16,239 nucleotides of DNA from Flavobacteriales bacterium (GTDB lineage Bacteria; Bacteroidota; Bacteroidia; Flavobacteriales_D; Crocinitomicaceae). This document shows positions 6,305 to 14,462 of this stretch, piece by piece. Numbering within the stretch: position 1 is the stretch's first letter; every line of letters begins with the position of its first letter. The translations under genes and the position numbers were made by a program. The notes beneath the pieces were generated by a model. That model worked only from the letters and a program-made list of their open reading frames with translations, made no database searches and was not told where the DNA came from. The DNA is taken from NCBI GenBank assembly GCA_018665005.1, contig JABJEE010000096.1, forward strand, positions 1 to 16,239. Direction: 5' to 3'.

Positions 6305-7683
6305 ACTTCTTGATGAAATTCAAATATTTTATGCTTTTTATTATTTCTGAGATAAGAATTAATAATTGACTTCACATCTCGGTCTTCTTTTTTAAACAAG
6401 AGTATATCACTGAGCTGATCCATGCTTTTCGTGTAATATTGATAGGGTGCATAACCATAGCCCTGATAAACTCCGTCCTTAATTAGAACAATGCTTTTTT
6501 CATTTCGTTCACGACCCTTTTCCATAATCATAAAGCTTCTTCCGTTGTATTGTAATGTTTCAATGTGAGATTCGATTCTTGAATTATAATCTACTGGTTT
6601 TTCCTTTCCAATACAAGCTCCGTTGCATTCATCAATTTCATATTGAAAACAAGAGGTTTTAGAATTATACAAACCACAGTGCTTTTGACAAAGTGAGTGC
6701 ACCTCAACCAAATGTCTTAAATAAGAAATTCCTTCTTTTTTTGTGCTGAAGTGAATCAATGGAATACTTTCATTTTTACCAATAGAATCAATACTCAATT
6801 CTATATATCCCTCCTTGTTTGCTTGGTCGAAGAGGCCAAATGGAAACCTACTTTTCCTTAGCTTTCTGTTGAATTTTGGTTGATGCTCTTTGATGAGTTC
6901 TGATTCAAATAATAAAGCAATCAATTCTGAACCGGTAAGTTCATACTCAATTCTTGATATCTCTTCAATCATGCGAGTACCTTTCACCGACTTGTTATTT
7001 CTTAGATGTTGTTCAACCCGATTTTTAATATGAATGCTTTTTCCTATATATATGATTTGGTTAAATTCATTGAAAAACTTGTAGATCCCTGTTTTATTTG
7101 GAATGGAATCTACAGTGTTGATATCAAGATTAGGGTGAACCGATTTTGGGTTAAGTTCTTCTTTTATAAGGGCCGATAGCCGTGTTTTGTCTTTTTTATA
7201 AAGTATATCAAATAGCTTGGTTGTAGCAAGAGCATCCCCACCGGCTCTGTGACGATTTTCAATTTTTATACCAATTTCTCTACTGAGTTTCCCTAGACTG
7301 TAAGATTCGTGACCAGGAATAATTTGCCTTGAAGCAATTACGGTGCAAACGTGAGGTTTCCGAAAATCATATCCAAGTGTTTTGAATTCAGATCGAAACA
7401 TACCATAGTCAAAAGAAACGTTGTGAGCAACGAAAATACAGTCTTCAAAGAACTCAATAACGTCCTTAGCAACCTCAAAAAATTTGGGTGCGTTTTTTAC
7501 ATGGTTATTGGTGATTCCAGTAAGCCGAACAATGAATTCAGGGATGTCTTGTTCTGGGTTCACAAGCGTTGAATATTCGTCTATTATTTCATTTCCATCG
7601 TATTTGTACATAGCAAGCTCAGTTATTTTTGAGCTTTTCGGACTTCCCCCTGTCGTTTCAACATCTACGATCACAAAATTCAT
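6301..7683 (-). CDS. DnaQ-type 3'-5' exonuclease fused to GIY-YIG nuclease (UvrC/Cho-like)
   Basis: A 460-residue two-nuclease protein. Residues 1-165 form a DEDDh exonuclease like the DNA polymerase III epsilon subunit, with all five acidic/His residues: D7 and E9 (VDVETTG), D92 (NVSFDYGMF), H145 and D150 (HRAGGDA). Residues about 195-275 form a GIY-YIG endonuclease: GIY at 199-201, YIG at 212-214, R222 and E260 in LLFESELIKEHQPKFN, as in the UvrC N-terminus. Residues about 330-360 contain five cysteines (332, 336, 345, 353, 357) with the spacing seen after the UvrC nuclease domain (CxxxC, YEIDECNGACIG). It lacks the UvrC C-terminal nuclease and HhH domains. Such fusions are known in Bacteroidota and Actinobacteria; a role in damage incision plus trimming is likely but not shown. 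38 bases follow the DUF1801 stop. Confidence 0.9.
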   Translation of the reverse strand: MNFVIVDVETTGGSPKSSKITELAMYKYDGNEIIDEYSTLVNPEQDIPEFIVRLTGITNNHVKNAPKFFEVAKDVIEFFEDCIFVAHNVSFDYGMFRSEFKTLGYDFRKPHVCTVIASRQIIPGHESYSLGKLSREIGIKIENRHRAGGDALATTKLFDILYKKDKTRLSALIKEELNPKSVHPNLDINTVDSIPNKTGIYKFFNEFNQIIYIGKSIHIKNRVEQHLRNNKSVKGTRMIEEISRIEYELTGSELIALLFESELIKEHQPKFNRKLRKSRFPFGLFDQANKEGYIELSIDSIGKNESIPLIHFSTKKEGISYLRHLVEVHSLCQKHCGLYNSKTSCFQYEIDECNGACIGKEKPVDYNSRIESHIETLQYNGRSFMIMEKGRERNEKSIVLIKDGVYQGYGYAPYQYYTKSMDQLSDILLFKKEDRDVKSIINSYLRNNKKHKIFEFHQEV

Positions 7684-7721
7684 TGATTAAAGTTATTTAA
7701 AAATTCAATCTAATCATAGAA

Positions 7722-8177
7722 TCATTTTGATATTATATTGGATTCATAAATGTCAATCCATTGCTTACACGACATTTTATTCAGTAGCGTTTTGATCAGT
7801 TCAAATGGGATTTCATCTATCTTTTTAAATCTTATACATGATTTACCCATATCTAATTTTCTTTTGCAATGCTTCGGATATTCATTTATAAACCAATCGA
7901 GGGTTGTTTTGTCAGCATAAATACCCATATGGTATAATGCAATAAAGTTTTTTTGATTGGCAATGCTTATAAAAGGTAAAGGAGTTTTTGGATTAACATG
8001 ATATCCATTAGGGTAAATAGAGTGAGGCACCACATACGAGATCATTCCATATTGAAATGATTCCTCAAATCCTTTCGGAATATTTGTGCGGATGATTTCT
8101 ATTAACGAGTTAAAAACAACTTTGCGTTCAGCAGGAATATTTTTAAGATAGTCTTCTATTTCTTTTTTTAAAGTCAT
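7722..8177 (-). CDS. DUF1801 (YdhG-like) small protein
   Basis: A 151-residue protein of the DUF1801/YdhG family, which has a frataxin-like or iron-chaperone-like fold in some annotations but no firm function. Characteristic stretches are FEESFQYGMISYVVP (about 38-52), KTPLPFISIANQKNFIALYHMGIY (64-87) and KRKLDMGKSCIRFKK (105-119). It is soluble with no signal peptide. The start codon overlaps the stop of the aminotransferase gene by 4 bases, so it is translated in the same message. Length is normal for the family. Assignment to the domain is good; the function is unknown. Confidence 0.8.
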   Translation of the reverse strand: MTLKKEIEDYLKNIPAERKVVFNSLIEIIRTNIPKGFEESFQYGMISYVVPHSIYPNGYHVNPKTPLPFISIANQKNFIALYHMGIYADKTTLDWFINEYPKHCKRKLDMGKSCIRFKKIDEIPFELIKTLLNKMSCKQWIDIYESNIISK

Positions 8178-9412
8178 TTAATTCTTTTAGGATAAACCAA
8201 TAGGGCTTCCTTTAAAACTTCTATGGATTTTATTAAACTTTCTTTATTCAAAACATAAGCAATTCTAGCTTCTTGTATTCCTAAATTTTTACTTGAATAA
8301 AAACCATTTGCAGGAGCCATCATTACGGTCTGTCCTTCGTGTGAATAATCTTCCAATAACCATTGGCAAAATTCTTCTGCATTCTCAACAGGAAATCTAG
8401 CTACACAATAAAAAGCACCTTTGGGTTTAGGGCAAAACACTCCTGGAATCGAATTAAGCCCATCTACCATAATGTTTCTTCTTTCGACGTATTCTTTTTG
8501 CACCTCATCAAAATAGGACTGAGGAGTATCTAAAGCTGCTTCTGCTGCAATTTGATCAACTGTTGGAGGCGACAATCTTGCTTGTCCAAACTTGAGGGCA
8601 GCAGACATTACATCTTTATTTTTCGAGACAAGGGCACCGATTCGAGATCCACACATAGAATATCTCTTTGAAACGGAGTCGATCATAATTACGTTATTGT
8701 CAAGTCCATCTAACTGCATTACTGAGATGGCTTTGGTTCCATCATAACAAAACTCTCGATATACCTCATCAGCAAATAAAAACAAGTCGTGTTTTAAAAC
8801 AATTTCTCTGAGTTTAAGTAGCTCCTCTTCAGAGTAAACATAGCCCGTTGGGTTTCCTGGATTGCAGATTACAATTGCTTTCGTTTTGTCCGAAATTTTA
8901 CGTTCTATTTCTTCAATAGGAGGAAGAGCAAATCCATTTTCAATATTCGCAGAAACAGGAACAACATTAAGGCTTGCACTTGTTGCAAATCCATTGTAAT
9001 TCGCATAAAACGGTTCAGGAATAATAATTTCATCTTCAGGCTCGCAGGCGGTCATTAGTCCAAAAAGTAACGCTTCTGATCCACCAGTAGTAATTAGTAT
9101 ATCATCAGAAGTGACGTGTATACCTTGAGCCGAATAATTTTTTGCCAATTTCACTCTGTAAGATTCAAACCCGGCAGAATGGCTGTATTCAATGACTTTC
9201 AAATCAATGTTTTTTATGGCATCAATGGCGATCTTTGGAGATTCAATGTCTGGTTGTCCTATATTTAAATGATAAACGTGTCTACCTGCCTTTTTTGCTT
9301 TCTCCGCGTAGGGAACAAGCTTTCTAATCGGAGATTCAGGCATGATGGTCGCTTTGCGAGAGATCTTGGGCATATCTTTTTTTTTGACAAATTTAATTAT
9401 TCTTCTTTTCAT
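8174..9412 (-). CDS. Pyridoxal-phosphate aminotransferase, class I/II (aspartate aminotransferase-like)
   Basis: A fold-type I PLP enzyme that transfers an amino group between an amino acid and a 2-oxo acid. With the long start (412 residues) one sees NIGQPDIESPK (50-60), the PLP-binding TGGSEAL (109-115), NPGNPTG (184-190), DEVYREF (215-221), the Schiff-base lysine K249 in SVSKRYSMCGSRIG and the carboxylate-binding arginine R383 in EARIAYV. This matches the AspB-type branch common in Bacteroidota; the exact substrate is not determinable. The first 13 residues are basic and non-conserved. M14 (start codon at 9373, preceded by an A9 tract) gives MPKISRKA, the form expected for the family, and is the likelier start (399 residues). 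Overlaps the DUF1801 gene by 4 bases. Confidence 0.92.
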   Translation of the reverse strand: MKRRIIKFVKKKDMPKISRKATIMPESPIRKLVPYAEKAKKAGRHVYHLNIGQPDIESPKIAIDAIKNIDLKVIEYSHSAGFESYRVKLAKNYSAQGIHVTSDDILITTGGSEALLFGLMTACEPEDEIIIPEPFYANYNGFATSASLNVVPVSANIENGFALPPIEEIERKISDKTKAIVICNPGNPTGYVYSEEELLKLREIVLKHDLFLFADEVYREFCYDGTKAISVMQLDGLDNNVIMIDSVSKRYSMCGSRIGALVSKNKDVMSAALKFGQARLSPPTVDQIAAEAALDTPQSYFDEVQKEYVERRNIMVDGLNSIPGVFCPKPKGAFYCVARFPVENAEEFCQWLLEDYSHEGQTVMMAPANGFYSSKNLGIQEARIAYVLNKESLIKSIEVLKEALLVYPKRIK

Positions 9413-9440
9413 GAAGAAAGATAATTTCGGTGCATTTTTA

Positions 9441-10076
9441 TTATTTCGTCACTTTGTCCAAGATCTTTAACGGTTTATCCCATTTTGTTAGTTTAGGGTT
9501 TAAGAAATCCCAAAAGAATAGGCTCACTATAACGCCAATTACTGAGCCAGCAACAATATCCTGAAGGAAATGCTGACTCAAGTATACGCGGGTATAGGCA
9601 AAGAATATGGCGGCTATTATAAAGGCAATTTGAAGTAAATATTTCTTTTGATAGTGAAAGGATAATATGGTAAACAATACAAAACAAGTAGTGGCGTGAC
9701 CAGAGGGGAATGAATGTTCAGTATGGTAAGTGAAGTCGGAGATAACACGGAATGAATCGTCGTTTTTAAGATAGAAGTAAGGCCGTTTATATTCTGAAAA
9801 AATAGTGTGCTTCAGTAATTGAGTTATGCCAGAAGCGACAAGAAAAGAGACCATTAAGATAATTGCAGTTTTAATACGAATAAAAAGAAATACGATACAA
9901 GCCAAACACATAAATAAACCATCTCCGACATGTGTGAACCAAACCATGAGATGATCCATAAATGGACTTCGAATAGCTGTTAGCTTTTTATGCAATTCCA
10001 ATTTATCTTCTAAAAGAATGAACCCAGCACATATAACCCAAAGGATCCTTAGTGAATTGATATATATAGAAGTCAT
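9441..10076 (-). CDS. PAP2-family membrane phosphatase
   Basis: A 211-residue integral membrane protein of the PAP2 (phosphatidic acid phosphatase type 2) superfamily. All three motifs are present: K89 with KRPYF (97-101), FPSGHATT (123-130) with catalytic H127, and TRVYLSQHFLQD (162-173) with R163, H169 and D173. About five to six hydrophobic segments are visible (9-23, 54-70, 71-86, 129-143, 147-162, 174-190). Family members remove phosphate from lipid phosphates such as undecaprenyl pyrophosphate, phosphatidate or phosphatidylglycerophosphate, with the active site outside. The start overlaps the stop of the CPBP protease gene by 4 bases. The aminotransferase gene begins 28 bases after its stop. 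The lipid A or undecaprenyl substrate cannot be told apart here. Confidence 0.88.
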   Translation of the reverse strand: MTSIYINSLRILWVICAGFILLEDKLELHKKLTAIRSPFMDHLMVWFTHVGDGLFMCLACIVFLFIRIKTAIILMVSFLVASGITQLLKHTIFSEYKRPYFYLKNDDSFRVISDFTYHTEHSFPSGHATTCFVLFTILSFHYQKKYLLQIAFIIAAIFFAYTRVYLSQHFLQDIVAGSVIGVIVSLFFWDFLNPKLTKWDKPLKILDKVTK

Positions 10077-10651
10077 ATCAGTTCTTTATTATTGCTTTCC
10101 GATTGCTTGCCTTCTCTAATCATAAAGGTAAATAATACAGCATCATAGGCAAAGTGAGCCGCAATACAAAACCATATTCCAAAAGAATCAAGTCCATAAG
10201 AAATCAAAAGTATGAATGGCAATACGATTAAGCCGTAAACTGAAAACCTAAGATTAAAAGGATTGAGATACCCATGTAATGCCACAAAAAGAATGGATGT
10301 AAATATTACACCAGTAAATGATTGAATTCCTTGACGAAATAAAAGTTCTTCACCAACTCCAGCACACAAAGAAAGAAACAAGCCATCAGCTACTGTAAGT
10401 TTCATGTTATGAACAAGCTTGTTTACTTTTACAGGGATCTTATCAAAATAAGGAGCTTTCATGAATAGGTAGGCGATAAATGCGTAGAAAACACCAAATT
10501 GAATGCCGTATACAATGGGAATAATTTCGAAATCCTGAAGAGATATAAATTCTATAAAAGAAGTATCATTAAAATAATATTGTAAACAAAAACCGGGAAT
10601 AGGAAATAAAAGTAGGGTTATCCAACCAAACAAAATGATCTGATTTCTCAT
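10073..10651 (-). CDS. CPBP family intramembrane glutamic/metallo endopeptidase
   Basis: A 192-residue membrane protein with the CPBP (CAAX protease and bacteriocin-processing, formerly Abi) motifs: GVGEELLFRQGIQ (98-110) with E101, E102 and R106, the second motif histidine H126 (VALHGYLNP) and the third motif AAHFAYD (164-170) with H166 and D170. Hydrophobic segments are at about 5-24, 42-64, 88-98, 112-128, 137-153 and 157-176. The family cleaves proteins inside membranes; some members process or protect against bacteriocins, others have no known target. It is the first gene of the minus-strand run, followed by PAP2 with a 4-base overlap. Its promoter should lie in the 132-base divergent region 10652-10783. 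Confidence 0.85.
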   Translation of the reverse strand: MRNQIILFGWITLLLFPIPGFCLQYYFNDTSFIEFISLQDFEIIPIVYGIQFGVFYAFIAYLFMKAPYFDKIPVKVNKLVHNMKLTVADGLFLSLCAGVGEELLFRQGIQSFTGVIFTSILFVALHGYLNPFNLRFSVYGLIVLPFILLISYGLDSFGIWFCIAAHFAYDAVLFTFMIREGKQSESNNKELI

Positions 10652-10783
10652 AAAATGTTTAAAAACGATTAAATATTTGGTAGATCCCTTTTTTCACTCT
10701 AAATTAGTAGCCATAACGCTAAATAATACGCCTATAGACCAAATTTACTTTTAATAGTTGAAATAACAACGAAAACATAAGTA

Positions 10784-11380
10784 ATGGTACTCTCTAATTT
10801 AGGTGATAGCGAACTAATCACGTCATACATTAATGGAAACGAAAAAGCATTTGAAACGCTTTTATTACGGCACAAAGATCGCATATACAGATACATTTAT
10901 TCTAAACTGAAAGATGGTCAGCTTTCTAATGATGTCTTTCAAGACACATTTGTAAAAGTAGTCAACACAATAAAGCTCGGCAATTACAATGAAGAGGGTA
11001 AGTTTTTACCTTGGTGTATGAGGATTGCTCATAACTTGGTAATTGATCATTTTCGCAGACAGAAAAAGATGCGAACGGTATCTGAGACGAGTCAATTTGA
11101 TCCTACTTATTCGATCTTCCAAAAGATTGACTCTGGAGAAAAGAATTATATAGAAACCAAAACGCAAGAGGAACTTGAAACACAAATGGTGTCTCTAATT
11201 GATCATCTTCCTGAGGTTCAAAAAGAGATCATTCTGTTAAGAATTTTTCAAAACATGTCCTTTAAAGAAATTGCTGAACAAAAAGACATTAGTATAAATA
11301 CGGCACTAGGAAGAATGCGCTATGCATTAATCAACATGCGTAAGCTCATCGATAAGCACAATCTTGTTATTGATTTCTAA
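10784..11380 (+). CDS. ECF-type sigma-70 family RNA polymerase sigma factor
   Basis: A 198-residue canonical ECF sigma factor. Region 2 covers about 11-95, with the core-binding motif DVFQDTFVKVV (50-60) and the DNA-melting/-10 helix PWCMRIAHNLVIDHFRRQKK (76-95). Region 4 covers about 133-188, with LPEVQKEIILLRIFQNMSFKEIA and the recognition helix ISINTALGRMRYAL (169-182). No anti-sigma gene follows; the next gene is ffh. The start is ATG in an A-rich context. It diverges from the CPBP gene. Compared with the sigma factor at 3148 this one matches the family consensus closely and is the more ordinary of the two. Confidence 0.92.
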   Translation: MVLSNLGDSELITSYINGNEKAFETLLLRHKDRIYRYIYSKLKDGQLSNDVFQDTFVKVVNTIKLGNYNEEGKFLPWCMRIAHNLVIDHFRRQKKMRTVSETSQFDPTYSIFQKIDSGEKNYIETKTQEELETQMVSLIDHLPEVQKEIILLRIFQNMSFKEIAEQKDISINTALGRMRYALINMRKLIDKHNLVIDF

Positions 11381-11398
11381 TTGTTAATACTTGTTTTT

Positions 11399-11422
11399 TA
11401 TAGCTTTTCTTAACAAGCTATA
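11399..11422. repeat. Inverted repeat upstream of ffh
   Basis: An exact 8-base inverted repeat, TATAGCTT (11399-11406) and AAGCTATA (11415-11422), separated by 8 bases. It lies between the ECF sigma gene and ffh and is not followed by a T run on the plus strand, so it is a poor intrinsic terminator in that direction. It ends 14 bases before the candidate -7 element of ffh, covering where the upstream promoter box would lie, so it could be an operator. It may also be a chance AT-rich repeat. Confidence 0.35.
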
Positions 11423-11436
11423 TTGATTCAATTAAG

Positions 11437-11444
11437 TATCTTTG
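11437..11444 (+). promoter_or_regulatory. Candidate Bacteroidota -7 promoter element for ffh
   Basis: TATCTTTG is an exact match to the TAnnTTTG element used by the primary sigma factor of Bacteroidota. It ends 17 bases before the ATG at 11462, which would give a leader of about 10 bases. A good TTTG box at -33 is not seen, so this is a candidate only. Its position inside the longer TTG-started reading frame argues for the ATG start of ffh. Confidence 0.4.
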
Positions 11445-11461
11445 AACTTCAATTTTACAAT

Positions 11462-12811
11462 ATGTTTGATAATTTAAGTGAAAAGTTTGAGCGTGCGTTT
11501 AAGGTTTTAAAAGGTCACGGTCAAATTACAGAAATTAATATAGCCGAATCTCTCAAAGAGGTAAGAAGGGCATTGCTTGATGCGGATGTCAATTTTAAGA
11601 CGGCAAAAAACTTTACCAATACAATTAAGGAAAAGGCTTTAGGACGCGATGTCCTTAAATCAGTTTCTCCCGGACAGTTGATGATTAAAATCTGCCATGA
11701 AGAATTGATAAAGCTCATGGGAGGTAATGAAGTGTCAATAAACTTGGATTCAAACCCTTCTGTTATTTTAATGTCTGGACTTCAGGGTTCTGGTAAAACG
11801 ACTTTTACCGGTAAACTTGGTAACTATCTGACAAAGAAAAAAAATAAAAAAGTTCTTCTTGTAGCATGTGATGTTTATCGTCCTGCTGCCATAGATCAGC
11901 TGCATGTATTAGGTGAACAGCTAGACCTAGAGGTTTTCTCCAATAAGGAGGAAAAGAATCCCATAAACATTGCAAGTGAAGCCATTAAAAAGGCAAAAGC
12001 AGAGGCCTTTAATGTAGTTATTGTGGATACCGCTGGACGATTGGCCGTAGATGATGTGATGATGGATGAAATTGAGAATTTGAAAAAATCAATCCATCCT
12101 TCAGAAACTTTATTTGTTGTAGATTCGATGACTGGTCAAGATGCTGTTAATACAGCTAAGACATTCAACGAACGAATTGATTTTGATGGTGTAGTTCTGA
12201 CAAAACTTGACGGTGATACAAGGGGAGGAGCTGCATTAACCATTAAGGAAGTAGTCAACAAGCCAATAAAATTCGTAGGGGTTGGTGAAAAGATGGATGC
12301 GCTAGATGTTTTCTATCCTTCCAGGATGGCCGACAGAATTCTTGGAATGGGCGATGTTGTTTCACTTGTAGAAAAGGCCCAGGAACAATTTGATGAACAG
12401 GAAGCGAAAAAGCTTCAAAGAAAGATTTTAAAGAATCAATTTGACTTTAATGATTTTCTTTCTCAACTGGAGCAAATCAAAAAAATGGGTAATGTCAAGG
12501 ATTTAATGGGTATGATTCCTGGAGTAGGTAAAGCCATGAAAGGTGCAGACATTCCAGATGATGCATTTAAGGGAATTGAAGCAATTATTCATTCTATGAC
12601 TCCAGAGGAAAGATCGAGTCCTGGTGTTTTAAATTCTTCCCGAAGAAGCCGTATAGCAAAGGGTAGTGGTACATCTGTTCAAGAGGTGAATAAGTTGATT
12701 AAGCAGTTCGAGGAGATGCGTAAAATGATGAAAATGATGAGTAATCCTCGGGCCATGTCCGGAATGATGAGTCAAATGAAAAATATGCGTGGAGGTATGC
12801 CCGTATTGTAA
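11462..12811 (+). CDS. ffh: Signal recognition particle GTPase Ffh (SRP54)
   Basis: Ffh binds 4.5S RNA and signal sequences of nascent membrane proteins and, with FtsY, hands ribosomes to the Sec translocon. The frame can be opened from a TTG at 11423, but family members begin MFDNLSEKxERAFK, so the ATG at 11462 is chosen (449 residues). The N domain covers about 1-90. The G domain has GLQGSGKTT (106-114), DVYRPAA (137-143), DTAGR (189-193), TKLDGD (247-252) and GVGEK (273-277). The M domain (about 320-449) ends in the methionine-rich MRKMMKMMSNPRAMSGMMSQ segment that forms the signal-sequence groove. Length is normal. The M50 protease gene starts 5 bases after its stop, so both share a message. 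Confidence 0.97.
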   Translation: MFDNLSEKFERAFKVLKGHGQITEINIAESLKEVRRALLDADVNFKTAKNFTNTIKEKALGRDVLKSVSPGQLMIKICHEELIKLMGGNEVSINLDSNPSVILMSGLQGSGKTTFTGKLGNYLTKKKNKKVLLVACDVYRPAAIDQLHVLGEQLDLEVFSNKEEKNPINIASEAIKKAKAEAFNVVIVDTAGRLAVDDVMMDEIENLKKSIHPSETLFVVDSMTGQDAVNTAKTFNERIDFDGVVLTKLDGDTRGGAALTIKEVVNKPIKFVGVGEKMDALDVFYPSRMADRILGMGDVVSLVEKAQEQFDEQEAKKLQRKILKNQFDFNDFLSQLEQIKKMGNVKDLMGMIPGVGKAMKGADIPDDAFKGIEAIIHSMTPEERSSPGVLNSSRRSRIAKGSGTSVQEVNKLIKQFEEMRKMMKMMSNPRAMSGMMSQMKNMRGGMPVL

Positions 12812-12816
12812 TTATT

Positions 12817-13758
12817 ATGGAAGAACAATTCGATTTTTACCCTAAAAAACCCACCTTACCAAAGAAAGAAAATAAATCTGGTTGGAGTATGACTTTGTTG
12901 TCATTGGTTCTTTTTGTGGCCTCTTTTATGATTCTTTTTTCCGATCGTATTCAGTTCTTGGTTTTCTTAATAGTCGTTTTATTTATTCATGAAATGGGAC
13001 ACTTTCTTTTTATGAAATTGTTCAACTACAGAAATGTCAAAATGATGTTTGTACCGTTAATGGGTGCCTTTGTTCAAGGAGTGAAGAAGATTTACTCTCA
13101 AAAGGAGAGCTTCTTTGTTATTTTAGGAGGTCCAGTGCCAGGTATATTGCTAGGAATTATTGGCAGTATTTTTGCTATTCATTATGAGATGGAATGGTTA
13201 CTTGAACTCAGTGGAATATTTATGATTTTAAACATGATTAATTTATTGCCACTTGATCCACTTGACGGGGGGCAACTTTTTAGGCTATTGGTCAAGTATG
13301 ATCACGATTTGTTTCTTATGATTTTTTCACTGGTTTCTTCACTGGTTTTAATATCAGCTGGTTTTTTTGCGGATTCTTGGCCATTAATGCTTTTTGGTTT
13401 TTTGATGTCCTTTCGGGTGAGGTCTATTCAAAAAAAATATATTATTCGAAAGGAATTTACACGCGGAAATATAAATTACAGAGTCCCTTATGAAGACTTA
13501 AGTAATAAGGAATATTCGATGATTCGCAACATTGTGTTGGATTATAATCCTGCGCTAAAAAAATACAATGAGCTTTCTGGCAGCTCTAATGATTTACTGG
13601 TCGCCGAAAATGTGAATTCAGTTTTGGAAACGCCTCTTATAATGGATTCTTCAATTCTATTTAAGATTGGAGTTGTTTTAACTTGGATTGTATGTCTATG
13701 CTCTCCTGTTCTTTTGTTTGTTTTCTTTGGAGAATCACTGAAATGGTATTTTAATTGA
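12817..13758 (+). CDS. Site-2 protease family (M50) intramembrane zinc metalloprotease
   Basis: A 313-residue membrane protein with the site-2 protease signature: HEMGH at 58-62 (zinc ligands H58 and H62, catalytic E59) inside a hydrophobic segment, and NLLPLDPLDGGQ (142-153), whose D150 should be the third ligand. Hydrophobic segments lie at about 25-42, 46-68, 100-122, 130-146, 161-185 and 283-304. There is no PDZ domain, unlike RseP/RasP. About 100 mostly polar residues (196-280) lie before the last membrane helix. Such proteases cut membrane-bound regulators or remnants. It is translated 5 bases after ffh and 5 bases before the next gene. An ECF sigma gene lies just upstream of ffh, but a link to it is speculative. 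Confidence 0.88.
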   Translation: MEEQFDFYPKKPTLPKKENKSGWSMTLLSLVLFVASFMILFSDRIQFLVFLIVVLFIHEMGHFLFMKLFNYRNVKMMFVPLMGAFVQGVKKIYSQKESFFVILGGPVPGILLGIIGSIFAIHYEMEWLLELSGIFMILNMINLLPLDPLDGGQLFRLLVKYDHDLFLMIFSLVSSLVLISAGFFADSWPLMLFGFLMSFRVRSIQKKYIIRKEFTRGNINYRVPYEDLSNKEYSMIRNIVLDYNPALKKYNELSGSSNDLLVAENVNSVLETPLIMDSSILFKIGVVLTWIVCLCSPVLLFVFFGESLKWYFN

Positions 13759-13763
13759 TTTAA

Positions 13764-14462
13764 ATGAGATTCTATCTTTCATTATTTTTTTGTTTCTTTT
13801 TCATTTCATTTAGCTTTCAGCAGTGTGAGCGGGTCCTACTTAAGGGCAAGTTGATTGACAGTTTGAGACCTCAATCTTTTTATAATCTAATGGTAGTTAA
13901 TAGAACAACGGGCAAAGGTGTTTTTGGGCAACCCAATGGTAATTTTAGTGCCTATGTTTCAAACGGGGACCAAATTGTTTTATCCATTAAAGGTTATCCT
14001 AAGTTTAATTATACCATTCTCGGAGATTCTAATTGTCAATTTTTAGTCTTTGAAAATATTGAAAGGCTTCCTCAAGAACTAGAAGAGGTAGTTATTCGCC
14101 CTCTAAAAACATTAAATCAGATCAAAGAAGAAAGAGCCGAATTAGCCATGCGTGATACTCGAATGGTGTCAGGAATAAGTGCTTTTGAATCTCCAATAAC
14201 AGCATTGTATCAAGCTTTTTCTAAAAAGGAAAAGAACAAAAGATGGATTGCAGAACAAGAATATAAAGACGATCAGATTCGTATTGTTAAGGAACTTCTG
14301 GCTTTGTATGCGGTTTATGATATTATTGATCTAGATACTGATGAGTTTGACGCATTCATCGCATTTTTGAATATCAATGAAAACTTCCTTAAAACCGCGA
14401 GTGAAATGGAACTCGTATTATTTGTTAAAGACAAATATGAGCATTTTCTAATGTTGCGTTAA
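13764..14462 (+). CDS. Secreted protein with carboxypeptidase-like regulatory domain
   Basis: A 232-residue exported protein of the type often annotated as carboxypeptidase-like regulatory domain-containing in Bacteroidota. A signal peptide covers about 1-19 (MRFYLSLFFCFFFISFSFQ). No proper lipobox precedes C21, so a lipoprotein is unlikely. Residues about 22-112 form a beta-sandwich-like segment: VLLKGKLIDSLRPQSFYNLMVVNRTTGKG, GQPNGNFSAYVSNGDQIVLSIKGY, ending LEEVVIRPL. The C-terminal half (113-232) is charged and helical, probably periplasmic. No enzyme motif is seen; the function is unknown. It starts 5 bases after the M50 protease gene, so it belongs to the ffh transcript. Its stop codon directly abuts the convergent GT2 stop. 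Confidence 0.75.
   Translation: MRFYLSLFFCFFFISFSFQQCERVLLKGKLIDSLRPQSFYNLMVVNRTTGKGVFGQPNGNFSAYVSNGDQIVLSIKGYPKFNYTILGDSNCQFLVFENIERLPQELEEVVIRPLKTLNQIKEERAELAMRDTRMVSGISAFESPITALYQAFSKKEKNKRWIAEQEYKDDQIRIVKELLALYAVYDIIDLDTDEFDAFIAFLNINENFLKTASEMELVLFVKDKYEHFLMLR

Noticed and set aside
7351..7690. Plus-strand frames of about 70 codons opposite the exonuclease domain
   Set aside because: They are antisense to the conserved DEDDh motifs of the minus-strand gene and look like frame shadows.
10073..10651. CPBP protein as an abortive-infection phage-defence gene
   Set aside because: The old Abi name covers many housekeeping membrane proteases; the neighbours are a PAP2 phosphatase and metabolic genes, with no defence gene nearby.
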